A stretch of 64,000 nt of DNA from Serratia marcescens (GCF_006715005.1 NZ_VFMJ01000001.1:4960001-5024000), one strand, 5' to 3'; shown: positions 20,474 through 32,772, counted from the first letter of the stretch. Notes: a model not told the origin generated them from the letters alone. A program made the numbers and translations.

Positions 20474-20908
20474 ATGCGTTTAAATACTCTGTCTCCGGCT
20501 GAAGGTGCCAAGCATGCGCCTAAGCGTGTAGGTCGTGGTATTGGTTCTGGCCTGGGTAAAACCGGCGGCCGTGGTCACAAAGGTCAGAAGTCTCGTTCTG
20601 GCGGTGGCGTACGTCGTGGTTTTGAAGGTGGTCAGATGCCTCTGTACCGTCGTCTGCCGAAATTCGGCTTCACTTCACGCAAAGCGATGATCACGGCAGA
20701 AGTTCGTCTGTCTGAACTGGCTCTGGTTGAAGGCGATGTTATCGACCTGAACGCGCTGAAAGCCGCTAACGTAGTTGGTGTCCAGATCGAATTCGCGAAA
20801 GTTGTACTTTCTGGCGAAGTCGCTCGTCCGGTAACCCTGCGTGGTCTGCGTGTCACCAAAGGCGCTCGTGCTGCTATCGAGGCTGCTGGCGGTAAAATTG
20901 AGGAATAA
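20474..20908 (+). CDS. rplO: Ribosomal protein L15
   Basis: 144 residues, long Gly/Arg-rich N-terminal extension ([20 protein letters not shown]) that threads into 23S, followed by a globular domain. 7 nt before secY. Confidence 0.98.
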   Translation: MRLNTLSPAEGAKHAPKRVGRGIGSGLGKTGGRGHKGQKSRSGGGVRRGFEGGQMPLYRRLPKFGFTSRKAMITAEVRLSELALVEGDVIDLNALKAANVVGVQIEFAKVVLSGEVARPVTLRGLRVTKGARAAIEAAGGKIEE

Positions 20909-20915
20909 GTAGCAG

Positions 20916-22247
20916 ATGGCTAAGCAACCAGGATTAGATTTTCAAAGTGCTAAAGGCGGGCTCGGCGAGCTGAAGCGCAGACTTTTGTTTGTCATCGGCG
21001 CGCTGATTGTCTTCCGTATCGGCTCTTTCATTCCGATTCCTGGTATCGATGCCACTGTGCTTGCCAAATTGCTTGAGCAGCAGAGAGGCACTATCATTGA
21101 AATGTTTAACATGTTCTCTGGTGGTGCCCTCAGCCGTGCTTCTATCTTTGCTCTGGGGATCATGCCGTATATCTCGGCGTCGATCATTATCCAGCTGCTG
21201 ACGGTGGTTCATCCAGCGTTGGCGGAAATCAAGAAAGAAGGGGAGGCTGGCCGTCGCAAGATTAGCCAGTACACCCGTTACGGTACGCTGGTATTGGCCA
21301 TATTCCAGTCGATCGGTATTGCTACCGGTCTGCCGAATATGCCTGGTATGCAGGGCCTGGTGTTAAATCCAGGCTTTGCATTCTACTTTACTGCGGTTGT
21401 GAGCCTGGTAACCGGGACAATGTTCCTGATGTGGCTGGGTGAACAGATTACTGAGCGCGGTATCGGCAACGGTATCTCGATCATTATCTTCGCGGGTATT
21501 GTAGCGGGACTCCCGCCGGCAGTGGCCCATACTATCGAGCAAGCACGGCAAGGCGACCTGCACTTCCTCCTGCTGCTGTTGGTTGCAGTATTGGTGTTTG
21601 CAGTAACCTTCTTCGTTGTTTTCATCGAGCGTGGTCAACGTCGTATCGTCGTTAACTATGCGAAGCGTCAACAAGGTCGTCGTGTTTATGCAGCACAGAG
21701 TACACATTTACCGTTGAAAGTGAACATGGCGGGTGTTATCCCGGCGATTTTCGCTTCCAGCATTATTCTGTTCCCGGCCACGATTGCATCATGGTTTGGG
21801 GGCGGTACCGGTTGGAACTGGCTGACTACGATTTCGCTGTATTTGCAGCCAGGGCAACCGCTTTATGTGTTACTCTATGCGTCTGCAATCATCTTCTTCT
21901 GTTTCTTCTACACGGCGTTGGTATTCAACCCGCGTGAGACAGCAGATAACCTGAAGAAGTCCGGTGCCTTCGTACCAGGAATTCGTCCGGGAGAGCAAAC
22001 GGCGAAGTATATCGATAAAGTAATGACGCGTTTAACCCTGGTGGGCGCGATGTACATTACTTTCATCTGCCTGATCCCGGAGTTCATGCGTGATGCAATG
22101 AAAGTACCATTCTACTTTGGTGGTACCTCGCTACTGATCGTGGTTGTCGTCATCATGGACTTTATGGCTCAAGTGCAAACTCTGATGATGTCAAGTCAGT
22201 ACGAGTCTGCATTGAAGAAAGCAAATCTGAAAGGCTATAACCGCTAG
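20916..22247 (+). CDS. secY: SecY, core subunit of the Sec translocon
   Basis: Protein-conducting channel of the inner membrane, 443 residues, ten transmembrane segments. It works with SecE, SecG, SecA and ribosomes. Signature regions are [20 protein letters not shown] (TM2 signature), the cytoplasmic loop with [18 protein letters not shown], and the late loop [13 protein letters not shown]. It lies inside the spc operon between rplO and rpmJ, the usual arrangement, tying translocon supply to ribosome supply. Confidence 0.99.
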   Translation: MAKQPGLDFQSAKGGLGELKRRLLFVIGALIVFRIGSFIPIPGIDATVLAKLLEQQRGTIIEMFNMFSGGALSRASIFALGIMPYISASIIIQLLTVVHPALAEIKKEGEAGRRKISQYTRYGTLVLAIFQSIGIATGLPNMPGMQGLVLNPGFAFYFTAVVSLVTGTMFLMWLGEQITERGIGNGISIIIFAGIVAGLPPAVAHTIEQARQGDLHFLLLLLVAVLVFAVTFFVVFIERGQRRIVVNYAKRQQGRRVYAAQSTHLPLKVNMAGVIPAIFASSIILFPATIASWFGGGTGWNWLTTISLYLQPGQPLYVLLYASAIIFFCFFYTALVFNPRETADNLKKSGAFVPGIRPGEQTAKYIDKVMTRLTLVGAMYITFICLIPEFMRDAMKVPFYFGGTSLLIVVVVIMDFMAQVQTLMMSSQYESALKKANLKGYNR

Positions 22248-22397
<150 letters not shown>

Positions 22398-22470
22398 TTA
22401 TCTCGCATATTTTTCTTGCAAAGTTGGGTTGAGCTGGCTAGATTAGCCAGCCAATCTTTTGTATGTCGCA

Positions 22471-22554
22471 CTGCAACACTATTTGAGTATCCTGAAAACG
22501 GGCTTTTCAGAATGGTGTTGCTGTATAAAATAGTAGGAGTGCATAGTGGCCCGT
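22471..22554 (+). promoter_or_regulatory. Alpha operon leader pseudoknot, S4 binding site
   Basis: The nested pseudoknot of the alpha mRNA is visible. An outer stem pairs GCAACAC (22473-22479) with GTGTTGC (22515-22521). An inner stem pairs CTGAAAA (22492-22498) with TTTTCAG (22504-22510). The inner loop ACGGGC (22498-22503) can pair with GCCCGT of rpsM codons 2-3 (22549-22554), which would bury the GTG start. In E. coli S4 binds this fold and traps the ribosome. The outer stem differs in sequence from the E. coli one as I recall it, but still pairs. Confidence 0.85.
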
Positions 22555-22902
22555 ATAGCAGGCATTAACATTCCTGATCATAAACATACCGTTATCGCCT
22601 TAACGTCGATCTTCGGTATCGGTAAAACCCGTTCACAGGCTATCTGTGCATCCACGGGTATTGCTGAAAATGTTAAGATCAGTGAGCTGTCTGAAGAGCA
22701 AATCGAAAAGCTTCGTGATGCAGTTGCCAAATACACCGTTGAGGGTGATTTGCGTCGTGAAATTACCCTGAGCATCAAGCGTCTTATGGACCTTGGTTGC
22801 TATCGTGGTTTGCGTCATCGTCGTGGTCTGCCGGTACGCGGTCAGCGCACCAAGACCAACGCTCGTACCCGTAAGGGTCCGCGCAAGCCGATCAAGAAAT
22901 AA
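22546..22902 (+). CDS. rpsM: Ribosomal protein S13
   Basis: 118 residues, GTG start at 22546 ([19 protein letters not shown]). Contacts P-site tRNA and bridges B1a/B1b. First gene of the alpha operon. The GTG and codons 2-3 form part of the S4 pseudoknot, which explains the retained non-ATG start. TAGGAGTGCATA site upstream. Confidence 0.98.
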   Translation: MARIAGINIPDHKHTVIALTSIFGIGKTRSQAICASTGIAENVKISELSEEQIEKLRDAVAKYTVEGDLRREITLSIKRLMDLGCYRGLRHRRGLPVRGQRTKTNARTRKGPRKPIKK

Positions 22903-22915
22903 TCGGGGTTATTGA

Positions 22916-23308
<393 letters not shown>

Positions 23309-23320
23309 CGCAGCTTTTAG

Positions 23321-23959
<639 letters not shown>

Positions 23960-23984
23960 AGCTTAGTACCAAAGAGAGGACACA

Positions 23985-24974
23985 ATGCAGGGTTCTGTGA
24001 CAGAGTTTCTAAAACCGCGCCTGGTAGATATCGAGCAAGTCAGTTCGACGCACGCCAAGGTGACCCTTGAGCCTTTAGAGCGTGGCTTTGGCCATACTCT
24101 TGGCAACGCACTGCGCCGTATTCTGCTTTCATCTATGCCGGGTTGCGCGGTGACCGAGGTTGAGATTGATGGTGTACTGCATGAGTACAGCACCAAAGAA
24201 GGCGTACAGGAAGATATCCTGGAGATCCTGCTCAACCTGAAAGGGCTGGCGGTGAGAGTTCAAGGCAAAGACGAAGTTATTCTTACCCTGAATAAATCTG
24301 GCATTGGCCCTGTGACCGCTGCCGACATCACCCATGATGGTGATGTCGAAATCGTCAAGCCTCAGCACGTGATTTGCCACCTGACTGATGAGAACGCGGC
24401 TATCAGCATGCGTATCAAAGTTCAGCGCGGTCGCGGTTATGTGCCGGCTTCTGCCCGAATTCATTCGGAAGAAGATGAGCGCCCAATCGGTCGTCTGTTG
24501 GTTGACGCCTGCTACAGCCCTGTAGAGCGTATCGCCTACAATGTTGAAGCTGCGCGTGTAGAACAGCGTACTGACTTGGATAAGCTGGTCATCGAGATGG
24601 AGACCAATGGCACGATCGATCCTGAAGAGGCGATCCGCCGTGCGGCCACCATTCTGGCTGAACAACTTGAAGCTTTCGTTGACCTGCGTGATGTACGTCA
24701 GCCGGAAGTTAAAGAAGAGAAACCAGAGTTCGATCCGATCTTGCTGCGCCCTGTTGACGATCTGGAATTGACTGTCCGCTCTGCTAACTGCCTCAAGGCA
24801 GAAGCTATCCACTACATCGGTGATCTGGTACAGCGTACCGAGGTTGAGTTGCTGAAAACGCCAAACCTGGGTAAAAAATCTCTTACCGAGATTAAAGACG
24901 TGCTGGCCTCACGTGGTCTGTCTCTGGGCATGCGCCTGGAAAACTGGCCGCCGGCAAGCATTGCTGACGAGTAA
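23985..24974 (+). CDS. rpoA: RNA polymerase alpha subunit
   Basis: 329 residues. The N-terminal domain (1-235) dimerises and assembles beta and beta-prime ([19 protein letters not shown]). The C-terminal domain (about 250-329) binds UP elements and activators through the helix-hairpin segment [30 protein letters not shown], carrying the conserved Arg and Asn contact residues. Located between rpsD and rplQ in the standard alpha operon. E. coli also adjusts alpha output through S4. Confidence 0.99.
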
Positions 24975-24990
24975 CCGGATCACAGGTTAA

Positions 24991-25404
<414 letters not shown>

Positions 25405-25415
25405 TCTGTAGACGC

Positions 25416-25447
25416 GTAAAAAAACCGGGCTTGCCCGGTTTTTTTAC
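25416..25447 (+). terminator. Intrinsic terminator of the alpha operon
   Basis: A near-perfect palindrome: an A-run plus ACCGGGC pairs with GCCCGGT plus a T-run, with a tight loop around TT at 25431-25432. It should work from both sides. Confidence 0.95.
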
Positions 25448-25552
25448 GTCCAAATCCAGCCAAATGTGCGCAATTCCCCCGCTGCGCTTAAGATCCCTGT
25501 CCCTATCCGCTATGCTAAGGCTTCATCATTAGGCTTACCGAGGCTGTCTGTC

Positions 25553-25927
25553 ATGGGGTTGCTCGATCAATGGGCGGAACGTCATATCCTTGATGCCCAA
25601 GATAAAGGCGAGTTCGACAATCTGCCCGGCCAGGGCCAACCGTTGACGCTGGAAGATGACAGCGCGGTGCCGGCTGAACTCCGCGCGGGTTACCGTCTAC
25701 TGAAAAATGCCGGTTATCTGCCACCGGAACTGGAAGATCGCAAAGAGGCGCTAACCGTTGCTCGCTTACTGCAAGGGATTAGCAGTGAGCATCCGGACTA
25801 TGTCGAACTCAGCAAACGCATGGCGCTGCTGGAGCATCGATTGCGTCAGGCTGGGATGAGTACGGATTTCTTGCATGGCGAATACCAGCGTGCATTGGAC
25901 GGCAAATTCACCCGGGAGGAGAAGTAA
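25553..25927 (+). CDS. yhdN: YhdN family protein (DUF1992, DnaJ-C28-like)
   Basis: Conserved 124-residue protein with no assigned biochemical function. The family signature GEFDNLPGQGQPLTLEDD and LRAGYRLLKNAGYLPPELE is present. The ATG at 25553 gives MGLLDQWAERHI, matching homologues; 29 upstream codons are dropped. Its stop overlaps the zntR start by 1 nt (TAATG), so it is translationally coupled to the zinc regulator. A role in zinc response is suggested only by that coupling. Confidence 0.9.
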   Translation: MGLLDQWAERHILDAQDKGEFDNLPGQGQPLTLEDDSAVPAELRAGYRLLKNAGYLPPELEDRKEALTVARLLQGISSEHPDYVELSKRMALLEHRLRQAGMSTDFLHGEYQRALDGKFTREEK

Positions 25928-26358
25928 TGTTCAAGATAGGTCAGTTGGCCAAGCTTGCCGAAGTGACGCCGGATACCGTGCGCTACTATGAAAAGCAGGG
26001 CATGATGGATCACAATGTCCGCACCGAGGGCGGTTACCGGCTCTACACCGAGCAGGATCTGCAGCGGCTGCGCTTTATTCGCTATGCCAAGCAGCTGGGA
26101 TTTACTCTGGAAACGATCGCCGAGTTGCTGTCGATCCGCGTCGATCCTGAGCATCATACCTGCCAGGAGTCAAAGTCGATCGTCGATGCGCGCCTGAGCG
26201 AAGTGGAAAGCAAGTTGGCGGAGCTGACGCGTATGCGCGAATCGCTGAAGCGGCTGAGTGACGCCTGCTGCGGTACCGCCCATACCAGCAACTACTGTTC
26301 TATTTTGGAAGCTTTGGAACAGGGCGCCAGCGATGACAAAGGTAAAAAAGGTTGCTGA
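25927..26358 (+). CDS. zntR: ZntR, zinc-responsive MerR-family activator
   Basis: Cytoplasmic Zn(II) sensor of 143 residues that activates the zinc exporter gene zntA in E. coli. Winged helix-turn-helix (about 1-70) with TPDTVRYYEKQGM, a dimerisation helix, and the metal-binding loop. Every E. coli zinc ligand is present at the same number: C79, C114, C115, H119 and C124 (HTCQES and DACCGTAHTSNYC). zntA is not in this window. Ends in the KKGC tail. It overlaps yhdN by 1 nt. Confidence 0.97.
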   Translation: MFKIGQLAKLAEVTPDTVRYYEKQGMMDHNVRTEGGYRLYTEQDLQRLRFIRYAKQLGFTLETIAELLSIRVDPEHHTCQESKSIVDARLSEVESKLAELTRMRESLKRLSDACCGTAHTSNYCSILEALEQGASDDKGKKGC

Positions 26359-26433
26359 CGGCACTTTAATTTTTATACTGCCGGCAGTATTATCGGCTCG
26401 TTTTATTACCCTACCTTTTACAGGAGCATTACC

Positions 26434-26640
26434 ATGACGAAATATCGTCACACTAAAGGCCAGATTCAAGATAACGCCATTGAGGCGCTGTTGCATGATC
26501 CGCTATTCCGTCAGCGGGTAGAAAAGAATGTGAAAGGCAAAGGCAGCTATCGGCGTAAAGAAAAACACAACAAAGGCGGTAACTGGGAGGCCAGTGGTAA
26601 ACTATCAAACGATAAATTACCACTGGCCTTCTGGTTTTAA
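26434..26640 (+). CDS. arfA: ArfA, alternative ribosome-rescue factor A
   Basis: 68 residues as encoded. ArfA frees ribosomes stalled on non-stop mRNA when tmRNA fails, recruiting RF2. The N-terminal [20 protein letters not shown] and basic [11 protein letters not shown] segments match E. coli. A 13-bp hairpin lies inside the frame over codons about 52-66, so mRNA cleaved or ended there would lack a stop codon and the product would be tagged by tmRNA. The active form is therefore probably the protein truncated near residue 55. Convergent with mscL and shares its terminator. Confidence 0.95.
   Translation: MTKYRHTKGQIQDNAIEALLHDPLFRQRVEKNVKGKGSYRRKEKHNKGGNWEASGKLSNDKLPLAFWF
26588..26629 (+). 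promoter_or_regulatory. In-frame hairpin in arfA, RNase III or attenuation site
   Basis: The left arm 26588-26600 pairs perfectly over 13 bp with the right arm 26617-26629, with a 16-nt loop, followed by TCTGGTTTT. It lies wholly within the coding frame. In E. coli the equivalent hairpin generates non-stop arfA mRNA and makes ArfA a tmRNA-controlled backup. Confidence 0.85.
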
Positions 26641-26646
26641 GCATTA

Positions 26647-26675
26647 AAAAAGCCACCTTTATCAGGTGGCTTTTT
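26647..26675. terminator. Bidirectional terminator between arfA and mscL
   Basis: A 12-bp stem, AAAAAGCCACCT (26647-26658) with AGGTGGCTTTTT (26664-26675), and a 5-nt loop. The A and T runs on either side let it end both convergent transcripts. Confidence 0.93.
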
Positions 26676-26697
26676 ATTGGCATAACCAAACGCTGTT

Positions 26698-27114
26698 TTA
26701 CAGTTTTGGCTGCTGTTGCTGGCTCAGCAAGTCACGGATTTCCGTCAGCAGTTTCTCTTCTGCGGTAGGTGCTGGCGGCGCTGCCGGAGCCTCTTCCTGC
26801 TTGCGGCGCATTTTGTTCATCAATTTAATCGCCAGGAAGATAGCGAAGGCGACAATCACGAAGTCGAATACGGTTTGAATGAATGAACCGTAGTTCATTA
26901 CCACCGCCGGTACGGCGCCCTGAGCTTCACGTAATACCAGATGGAACTGTTTAAAGTCGACGCCGCCGATCAGTAAGCCCAGCGGTGGCATGATGATATC
27001 GGCCACGAAGGACGAAACGATCTTGCCGAATGCAGCACCGATAATCACACCGACAGCCAAATCGACCACGTTGCCACGCATGGCAAATTCGCGAAACTCT
27101 TTCAACATACTCAT
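26698..27114 (-). CDS. mscL: MscL, large-conductance mechanosensitive channel
   Basis: Inner-membrane pentameric safety valve opened by membrane tension during hypo-osmotic shock, 138 residues. [20 protein letters not shown] opens the N-terminal helix and TM1. TM2 ([20 protein letters not shown]) and a cytoplasmic helix ending RDLLSQQQ follow. The frame opens 20 codons earlier, but the ATG at 27114 gives the family start. It shares its terminator with arfA. trkA lies upstream on the same strand after 137 bp, which must hold the mscL promoter. Confidence 0.97.
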   Translation of the reverse strand: MSMLKEFREFAMRGNVVDLAVGVIIGAAFGKIVSSFVADIIMPPLGLLIGGVDFKQFHLVLREAQGAVPAVVMNYGSFIQTVFDFVIVAFAIFLAIKLMNKMRRKQEEAPAAPPAPTAEEKLLTEIRDLLSQQQQPKL

Positions 27115-27251
27115 AGAACGCACCCCTTGCAGAATTAATAACTCAAGTTTAACAAAGCAATTTCCCTTTGCCACAAAAGGAGAGAAGTTTTATCTCCTCT
27201 TAAGGCGGAGAACAACTACGCGATTATAGACCATCGCCTAATAAATTCGTT

Positions 27252-28628
27252 CTACAAGAAGAACGGGCTCGGTTGGAACAAGCGTTCAACGTCCGGCACG
27301 AATTTCTTGTCGGTAATAAACATGATGACGTGATCGCCTTGTTCGATTTTGCTATTGCCGTTGGCAATGATCACGTCGTCGCCACGCACGATCGCACCGA
27401 TGGTGGTACCCGGCGGCAGCTTGATGTCTTCGACGATGCGGCCGACCACTTTGGACGTGCTTTCATCCCCGTGGGCAATCGCTTCGATCGCTTCCGCCAC
27501 GCCGCGGCGCAGCGACGAAACGCTGACGATATCCGCTTTGCGCACGTGCCCCAACAGGGCGGAGATGGTCGCCTGTTGTGGTGAAATGGCGATATCGATC
27601 ACGCTGCCTTGTACCAGATCGACATAGGCGCGGCGCTGGATCAATACCATTACCTTCTTGGCGCCCATGCGCTTAGCCAGCATGGCGGACATGATGTTGG
27701 CCTCATCGTCGTTGGTGATAGCGATGAAGACATCCACCTGCTCGACGTGCTCTTCGGCCAGCAGCTCCTGGTCGGAGGCATCGCCGTAGAACACGATGGT
27801 ATCGTGCAACTGTTCGGCCAGTTCGGCGGCGCGTTGCTGGTTCCGCTCGATCAGTTTGACGTTGTAGTCTTTTTCCAGCTTGGCGGCCAGGCCGGCGCCG
27901 ACGTTGCCGCCACCGACGATCATGATGCGCTTATACGGTTTCTCCAGCCGCTGCAGTTCGCTCATCACCGCGCGGATGTGCTGTGATGCGGCGACGAAGA
28001 AGACTTCATCACCGGCTTCGATAATGGTCGAGCCCTGCGGCCGGATCGGTCTGTCCTGGCGGAAAATAGCGGCGACGCGGGTGTCGATATGCGGCATGTG
28101 TTCGCGCATCGAAGAGAGCGCATTGCCGACCAGCGGGCCACCGTAATAGGCTTTAACCGCGGCGATGCTGACTTTACCTTCGGCGAAGTTGACCACCTGC
28201 AGCGCACCGGGGTATTCAATCAGTTTGTAGATATAGTCTATGACCAACTGCTCCGGTGAAATCAGATGGTCGATTGGCACTGCTTCCGGCAGGAACAGTT
28301 TCTCCGACTCGCGGATATATTCCGGTGCGCGGATGCGGGCGATACGGTTGGGGGTGTTAAACAGAGAATAGGCGATCTGGCAGGCGATCATGTTGGTTTC
28401 GTCGGAGTTGGTGACGGCAACCAGCATGTCGGCGTCTTCTGCGCCGGCTTCGCGCAGCACTCGAGGGTGGGAACCATGTCCCTGAACCACCCGTAGATCG
28501 AATTTATCCTGCAGCTGACGCAACCGGCCGGAATCAGTATCGACGACGGTGATGTCGTTGTTCTCACCCACCAGGTTTTCCGCCAGCGTCCCGCCAACCT
28601 GACCGGCACCAAGAATAATTATTTTCAT
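27252..28628 (-). CDS. trkA: TrkA, NAD-binding regulatory subunit of Trk potassium uptake
   Basis: Peripheral membrane protein of 458 residues required for TrkH/TrkG potassium import. Two tandem RCK_N/RCK_C modules are visible, each opening with a nucleotide-binding glycine motif: [13 protein letters not shown] near residue 6 and [12 protein letters not shown] near residue 236. The order def-fmt-rsmB-trkA-mscL is the usual enterobacterial one. 55 bp separate it from rsmB. Confidence 0.98.
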   Translation of the reverse strand: MKIIILGAGQVGGTLAENLVGENNDITVVDTDSGRLRQLQDKFDLRVVQGHGSHPRVLREAGAEDADMLVAVTNSDETNMIACQIAYSLFNTPNRIARIRAPEYIRESEKLFLPEAVPIDHLISPEQLVIDYIYKLIEYPGALQVVNFAEGKVSIAAVKAYYGGPLVGNALSSMREHMPHIDTRVAAIFRQDRPIRPQGSTIIEAGDEVFFVAASQHIRAVMSELQRLEKPYKRIMIVGGGNVGAGLAAKLEKDYNVKLIERNQQRAAELAEQLHDTIVFYGDASDQELLAEEHVEQVDVFIAITNDDEANIMSAMLAKRMGAKKVMVLIQRRAYVDLVQGSVIDIAISPQQATISALLGHVRKADIVSVSSLRRGVAEAIEAIAHGDESTSKVVGRIVEDIKLPPGTTIGAIVRGDDVIIANGNSKIEQGDHVIMFITDKKFVPDVERLFQPSPFFL

Positions 28629-28683
28629 CGTGTTCTCTGCTTCACACTGAAAGACTTAGGGCGCGCACGCACGCCCCGAAGCA

Positions 28684-29973
28684 TTACATTTTAATCAGCT
28701 TAGCGTAAAAGAAGCCATCGCCGTCCTCGGGATGCGGGATATTCTGCCGCCCAGGCCGCTGCGCATCGCCGGTTTCAACCAGCTTGGCATCGGCGTGGCG
28801 TTGCAAGAACGCGGCGATCTGGCTGCTGTTTTCATCCGGCAGGATAGAGCAGGTGGCGTAAACCATCACGCCGCCCGATTTCAGATGCGGCCAGACGGCT
28901 TCCAGGATCTCCGCCTGCAGCGCGGCGAGTTCGGCGATGTCGCGATCGCGGCGCAGCCATTTGATGTCGGGGTGACGGCGGATCACGCCAGTGGCGGAAC
29001 AAGGTGCATCCAGCAGGATGCGATCGAACTGTTTGTCGCCGCACCATTGTTGCGGCGTACGGCCATCGCCCAGCTTAACTTCTGCGTGCAAACGCAGACG
29101 CTGCAGGTTTTCCTTTACCCGCGCCAGACGCTGTTCGTCGATATCCACGGCCATGACGTGCGCCTTCGGCGCCGCTTCCAGAATATGCGTGGTTTTGCCG
29201 CCAGGCGCGGCGCACAAATCGAGGATCTGTTCACCGTCTTGCGGATCCAACAGATCGACACAGCCCTGGGCTGAGGCATCTTGCACGGTGACCCAGCCGT
29301 CGGCGAACCCAGGCAGATCGGTTACGGCGCAAGGCGCCAGCAACCGCACTGCGTCGGCATAGTCTGCATGAGGCTCCGCGGCGATGCCGGCGTCGGTCAA
29401 CAGCTGCAGGTAAGCTTCGCGGCTGTGATGCAGGCGGTTGACGCGCAGCCACATCGGTGGCTTCTGGTTGTTGGCGTCGACGATCTGTTCCCAGTTGGCG
29501 GGATAGGCTTGTTGAAGGCGTTTCAGCAACCAGCTCGGGTGCAGATAGCGGCTGTCATTGTTGGCGGCGCGCTGCAGCAGCTCTTCCTGTTGGCGCTGGA
29601 ATTGCCGCAAGACGCCGTTAATCAGGCCTTTCAACTGCGGGCGTTTCAGCGCCACTGCGCCTTCCACCGTTTCTGCCAGCACGGCGTGCGCCGGGATGCG
29701 GGTATACAACAGCTGATACAGGCCGACCATCAGCAAATAGTGCAGCGTACGCTGCTTGCCGGTGAGCGGCTTGGCCATCAATTTCTGAATGCACCACTCG
29801 AGCTGCGGCAGCACGCGCAACGTGCCGAAACACAGTTCCTGCAGCAACCCGCGATCTTTATCGTTGATGGTGGTTTGCAGCGCCGGCAGGACAGTGCTGA
29901 GCGACTGCCCTTGATCCAGCACCTGGCCGATGGCTTTGGCAGCGATGCTGCGGAGATTGTAATTATTTTTCAT
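28684..29973 (-). CDS. rsmB: RsmB, 16S rRNA m5C967 methyltransferase
   Basis: Methylates C967 of 16S rRNA using SAM, 429 residues. The NusB-like RNA-binding domain (1-140) precedes the Rossmann methyltransferase domain, with [15 protein letters not shown] (SAM motif I), C325 in DAPCSATG (product release) and nucleophile C375 in [11 protein letters not shown]. Both catalytic cysteines are at the E. coli positions. Third gene of the def-fmt-rsmB-trkA set. Confidence 0.98.
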   Translation of the reverse strand: MKNNYNLRSIAAKAIGQVLDQGQSLSTVLPALQTTINDKDRGLLQELCFGTLRVLPQLEWCIQKLMAKPLTGKQRTLHYLLMVGLYQLLYTRIPAHAVLAETVEGAVALKRPQLKGLINGVLRQFQRQQEELLQRAANNDSRYLHPSWLLKRLQQAYPANWEQIVDANNQKPPMWLRVNRLHHSREAYLQLLTDAGIAAEPHADYADAVRLLAPCAVTDLPGFADGWVTVQDASAQGCVDLLDPQDGEQILDLCAAPGGKTTHILEAAPKAHVMAVDIDEQRLARVKENLQRLRLHAEVKLGDGRTPQQWCGDKQFDRILLDAPCSATGVIRRHPDIKWLRRDRDIAELAALQAEILEAVWPHLKSGGVMVYATCSILPDENSSQIAAFLQRHADAKLVETGDAQRPGRQNIPHPEDGDGFFYAKLIKM

Positions 29974-30045
29974 AGGCTGAAGCTGATAACGATCGGCATT
30001 AAGAAAATAACGGCCCGGCGATGAACGGCCGGGCAGTGGGGTGAC

Positions 30046-30990
30046 TTACAGCCGGTTACCCGGGGTAAACCATTCACGACGTGAATTTAAAAGGTCTTGC
30101 GCCGACATCGGTTTCTTGCCGGCGGGCTGCAGTTGGATCAGATTGAGGATGCCGTCGGCGGTCGCCACCTGAATGCCGTGCTTGTCGGCATGGACAACGG
30201 TGCCTGGCTCCGCGTTGGCGCTTTGTGCCAGTACGCTGGCTTGCCACACTTTCACCGGTTGATCGTCGATGGTGAAGTAGCTGACCGGCCAAGGATTGAA
30301 GGCGCGGATGCAACGCTCCAGCTGAGCGGCGGACAGTGTCCAGTCCAGGCGAGCTTCTTCTTTGCTCAGCTTCTCTGCGTAGGTGACCAGCGCTTCGTCC
30401 TGCACTTCGCGGGTGGCGCTGCCATCGGCCATTTGGCGCAGCGTAGTCAGCATGCCCTGCGGGCCGAGCTGCGCCAGTTTGTCGTAGAGACTGGCGCTGG
30501 TATCGCTGCTCTCAATCGGGCAGGCAATCTTGTGCATCATGTCGCCGGTATCGAGACCGACGTCCATCTGCATGATGGTCACGCCGGTTTCGCTGTCACC
30601 GGCCCAGAGCGAACGCTGGATCGGCGCCGCGCCGCGCCAGCGAGGCAGCAGCGAGCCATGTACGTTGATGCAACCGAGACGCGGCATATCCAGCACCGCC
30701 TGCGGCAGGATCAGCCCGTAGGCAACCACCACCATCACGTCGGCGTTGAGATCGGCCACCAGGCGCTGGTTCTCTTCGGGGCGCAGCGATTTGGGCTGGA
30801 AGACCGGCAGTTGGTGTTGCTCGGCCAGCACTTTGACCGGGCTTGGCGTCAGCTTGTTGCCGCGGCCTGCCGGGCGATCCGGCTGGGTAAAAACGCCGAC
30901 AATCTGGTGCTCAGATGACAACAGCGCGTCAAGATGACGCGCTGCGAAGTCTGGTGTTCCGGCGAAAATAATCCGTAAAGAGTCAGACAC
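30046..30990 (-). CDS. fmt: Methionyl-tRNA formyltransferase
   Basis: Formylates initiator Met-tRNA from 10-formyl-THF, 314 residues. N-terminal formyl-transfer domain with [17 protein letters not shown] (catalytic Asn and His) and [10 protein letters not shown] (catalytic Asp). The C-terminal tRNA-binding OB domain starts near residue 205. It lies 17 nt downstream of def; the two encode the opposing steps of N-formyl handling. Confidence 0.98.
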   Translation of the reverse strand: MSDSLRIIFAGTPDFAARHLDALLSSEHQIVGVFTQPDRPAGRGNKLTPSPVKVLAEQHQLPVFQPKSLRPEENQRLVADLNADVMVVVAYGLILPQAVLDMPRLGCINVHGSLLPRWRGAAPIQRSLWAGDSETGVTIMQMDVGLDTGDMMHKIACPIESSDTSASLYDKLAQLGPQGMLTTLRQMADGSATREVQDEALVTYAEKLSKEEARLDWTLSAAQLERCIRAFNPWPVSYFTIDDQPVKVWQASVLAQSANAEPGTVVHADKHGIQVATADGILNLIQLQPAGKKPMSAQDLLNSRREWFTPGNRL

Positions 30991-31007
30991 GTTGATTTCC
31001 TGATCGG

Positions 31008-31517
31008 TTAGGCGCGGGCTTGAAGCTTGGCCATTTTTTCCAGTTTCTGACGAATGCGCTGACGCTTGAGCGGCGACAGGTAATCGACGAACAGTTTACC
31101 CATCAGGTGATCCATCTCGTGCTGGATGCAGATCGCCAACAGGTCGTCCGCTTCCAGCTCGAAAGGTTTGCCTTCGCGATCCAGTGCGCGGATCTTCACC
31201 TGCGCGGCGCGCGGCACTAACGCACGCTGCTCGGGAATGGAAAGACAGCCTTCCTCGATGCCGGTTTCGCCGCTCTTTTCCAGCAGCTCCGGGTTGATCA
31301 GCACCAGGCGCTGATCGCGATTCTCGGAGACGTCGATCACGATAATGCGCTGATGGATATCCACCTGAGTCGCAGCCAGGCCAATGCCTTCCTCTGCGTA
31401 CATGGTTTCAAACATATCATCCACGATGCGCTGGATATCTGCATTGACTTCTTTTACCGGCGCTGCGACTTTGCGCAGACGCTCGTCTGGGAAATGTAAT
31501 ACCTGCAAGACTGACAT
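31008..31517 (-). CDS. def: Peptide deformylase
   Basis: Fe(II) metallohydrolase that removes the N-formyl group from nascent proteins, 169 residues. All three motifs are intact: GIGLAATQ (44-51), EGCLS with metal ligand C91, and QHEMDHL with H133, E134 and H137. First gene of the minus-strand def-fmt-rsmB-trkA group. Divergent from dprA across 133 bp that must hold both promoters. Confidence 0.98.
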   Translation of the reverse strand: MSVLQVLHFPDERLRKVAAPVKEVNADIQRIVDDMFETMYAEEGIGLAATQVDIHQRIIVIDVSENRDQRLVLINPELLEKSGETGIEEGCLSIPEQRALVPRAAQVKIRALDREGKPFELEADDLLAICIQHEMDHLMGKLFVDYLSPLKRQRIRQKLEKMAKLQARA

Positions 31518-31650
31518 ATATCTTTAGATCTGTATCCGAGTAATGAACGAGGTTTAACCTCTATTCTAGACATTTCCCGGCCTGATTGACAGCATTGCGC
31601 ACCAATTGCTCAGATTGGTAATACCACTGTTTTTGCTGAGGGAACAGACG

Positions 31651-32772
31651 ATGCGGCCGGAAGAGATCGCTTTACGGATGAGAGGGGTAACGGGGCTGCA
31701 GACCGTTGTGGCCAGCCGGATCGTGCGGCAGCTATCGCAAATGGGGTGCGAGCCTCGCCGCGTGCTGCATGAGCTGGGATTGAACGAACGGCAGCAGACG
31801 CAGTTCAACCAGGCGGATCCCGGTTATCTGGCGGCGACCCTGCGTTGGCTGGAGCTGCCGGCGCACCGTATGCTGAACTATGGGGCGGCCGGCTATCCGG
31901 AACGCCTGGCCCAGATCGATGATGCGCCGCTGTTTTTGCTGATCGAGGGCGATCCTCAGGCGTTGCTGCACCCGCAGCTCGCCATGGTTGGCAGCCGGCA
32001 GTTCAGCCACTACGGCGAGCGTTGGGCCAATTATTTCGTCGAGGAATTGGCGCGTTGCGGTTTCACCATCACCAGCGGTTTGGCGATCGGCATCGACGGC
32101 ATTTGCCATCGCGCAGCGCTGGCGGCCGGTGGTTGCACGGTCGCGGTGTTGGGCAGCGGGCTGGCCAATATTTATCCACGCCGGCATCGCAGGCTCGCGG
32201 AGCAGATTGTCGAGCTGGGCGGCGCGGTGATTTCAGATCATTTGGTCACCGATTTACCTCTGGCCGACCATTTTCCACGCCGCAACCGCATTATCAGCGG
32301 GCTCAGTCTGGGCGTTCTGGTCATAGAGGCTTCGTTACGCAGCGGTACGCTGGTGACGGCTCGTTATGCGCTGGAGCAGGGGCGTGAAGTGTTTGCCTTG
32401 CCGGGGCCGTTAGGGAACCCGATGAGCGAGGGCACACATTGGCTGATCCAACAGGGCGCGCACCTGGTCACCGGGCCGAAAGATATCGCCGAATTATTGG
32501 GAAGCGGCCTTCAATGGCTGTCACTGAACGAAAATACAACTATTTGTGCGTCGCAGGCTGAAGTTGAATTGCCATTTGCCGATGTGTTGGCTAACGTAGG
32601 AGATGAGGTGACACCTGTTGACGTCGTCGCTGAACGTGCCGGCCAACCTGTGCCAGTGGTGGTAATCAAGTTACTCGAGCTGGAGTTAGCAGGGTGGATC
32701 GCAGCTGTACCCGGCGGCTATGTCCGAATAAGGAGGGCAAGCCATGTTCGACGTACTCATGTACTTGTTTGA
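31651..32772 (+). CDS. dprA: DprA (Smf), ssDNA-binding RecA loader
   Basis: 373 residues. Binds incoming single-stranded DNA and loads RecA in transformable bacteria; conserved in enterobacteria with no demonstrated competence. Rossmann-like DprA domain with [35 protein letters not shown] and [19 protein letters not shown], then a C-terminal winged-helix ([18 protein letters not shown]). The ATG at 31651 follows a GAGG site at 31638-31641; the 15 codons before it are omitted. It overlaps smg by 29 nt. Confidence 0.94.
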   Translation: MRPEEIALRMRGVTGLQTVVASRIVRQLSQMGCEPRRVLHELGLNERQQTQFNQADPGYLAATLRWLELPAHRMLNYGAAGYPERLAQIDDAPLFLLIEGDPQALLHPQLAMVGSRQFSHYGERWANYFVEELARCGFTITSGLAIGIDGICHRAALAAGGCTVAVLGSGLANIYPRRHRRLAEQIVELGGAVISDHLVTDLPLADHFPRRNRIISGLSLGVLVIEASLRSGTLVTARYALEQGREVFALPGPLGNPMSEGTHWLIQQGAHLVTGPKDIAELLGSGLQWLSLNENTTICASQAEVELPFADVLANVGDEVTPVDVVAERAGQPVPVVVIKLLELELAGWIAAVPGGYVRIRRASHVRRTHVLV

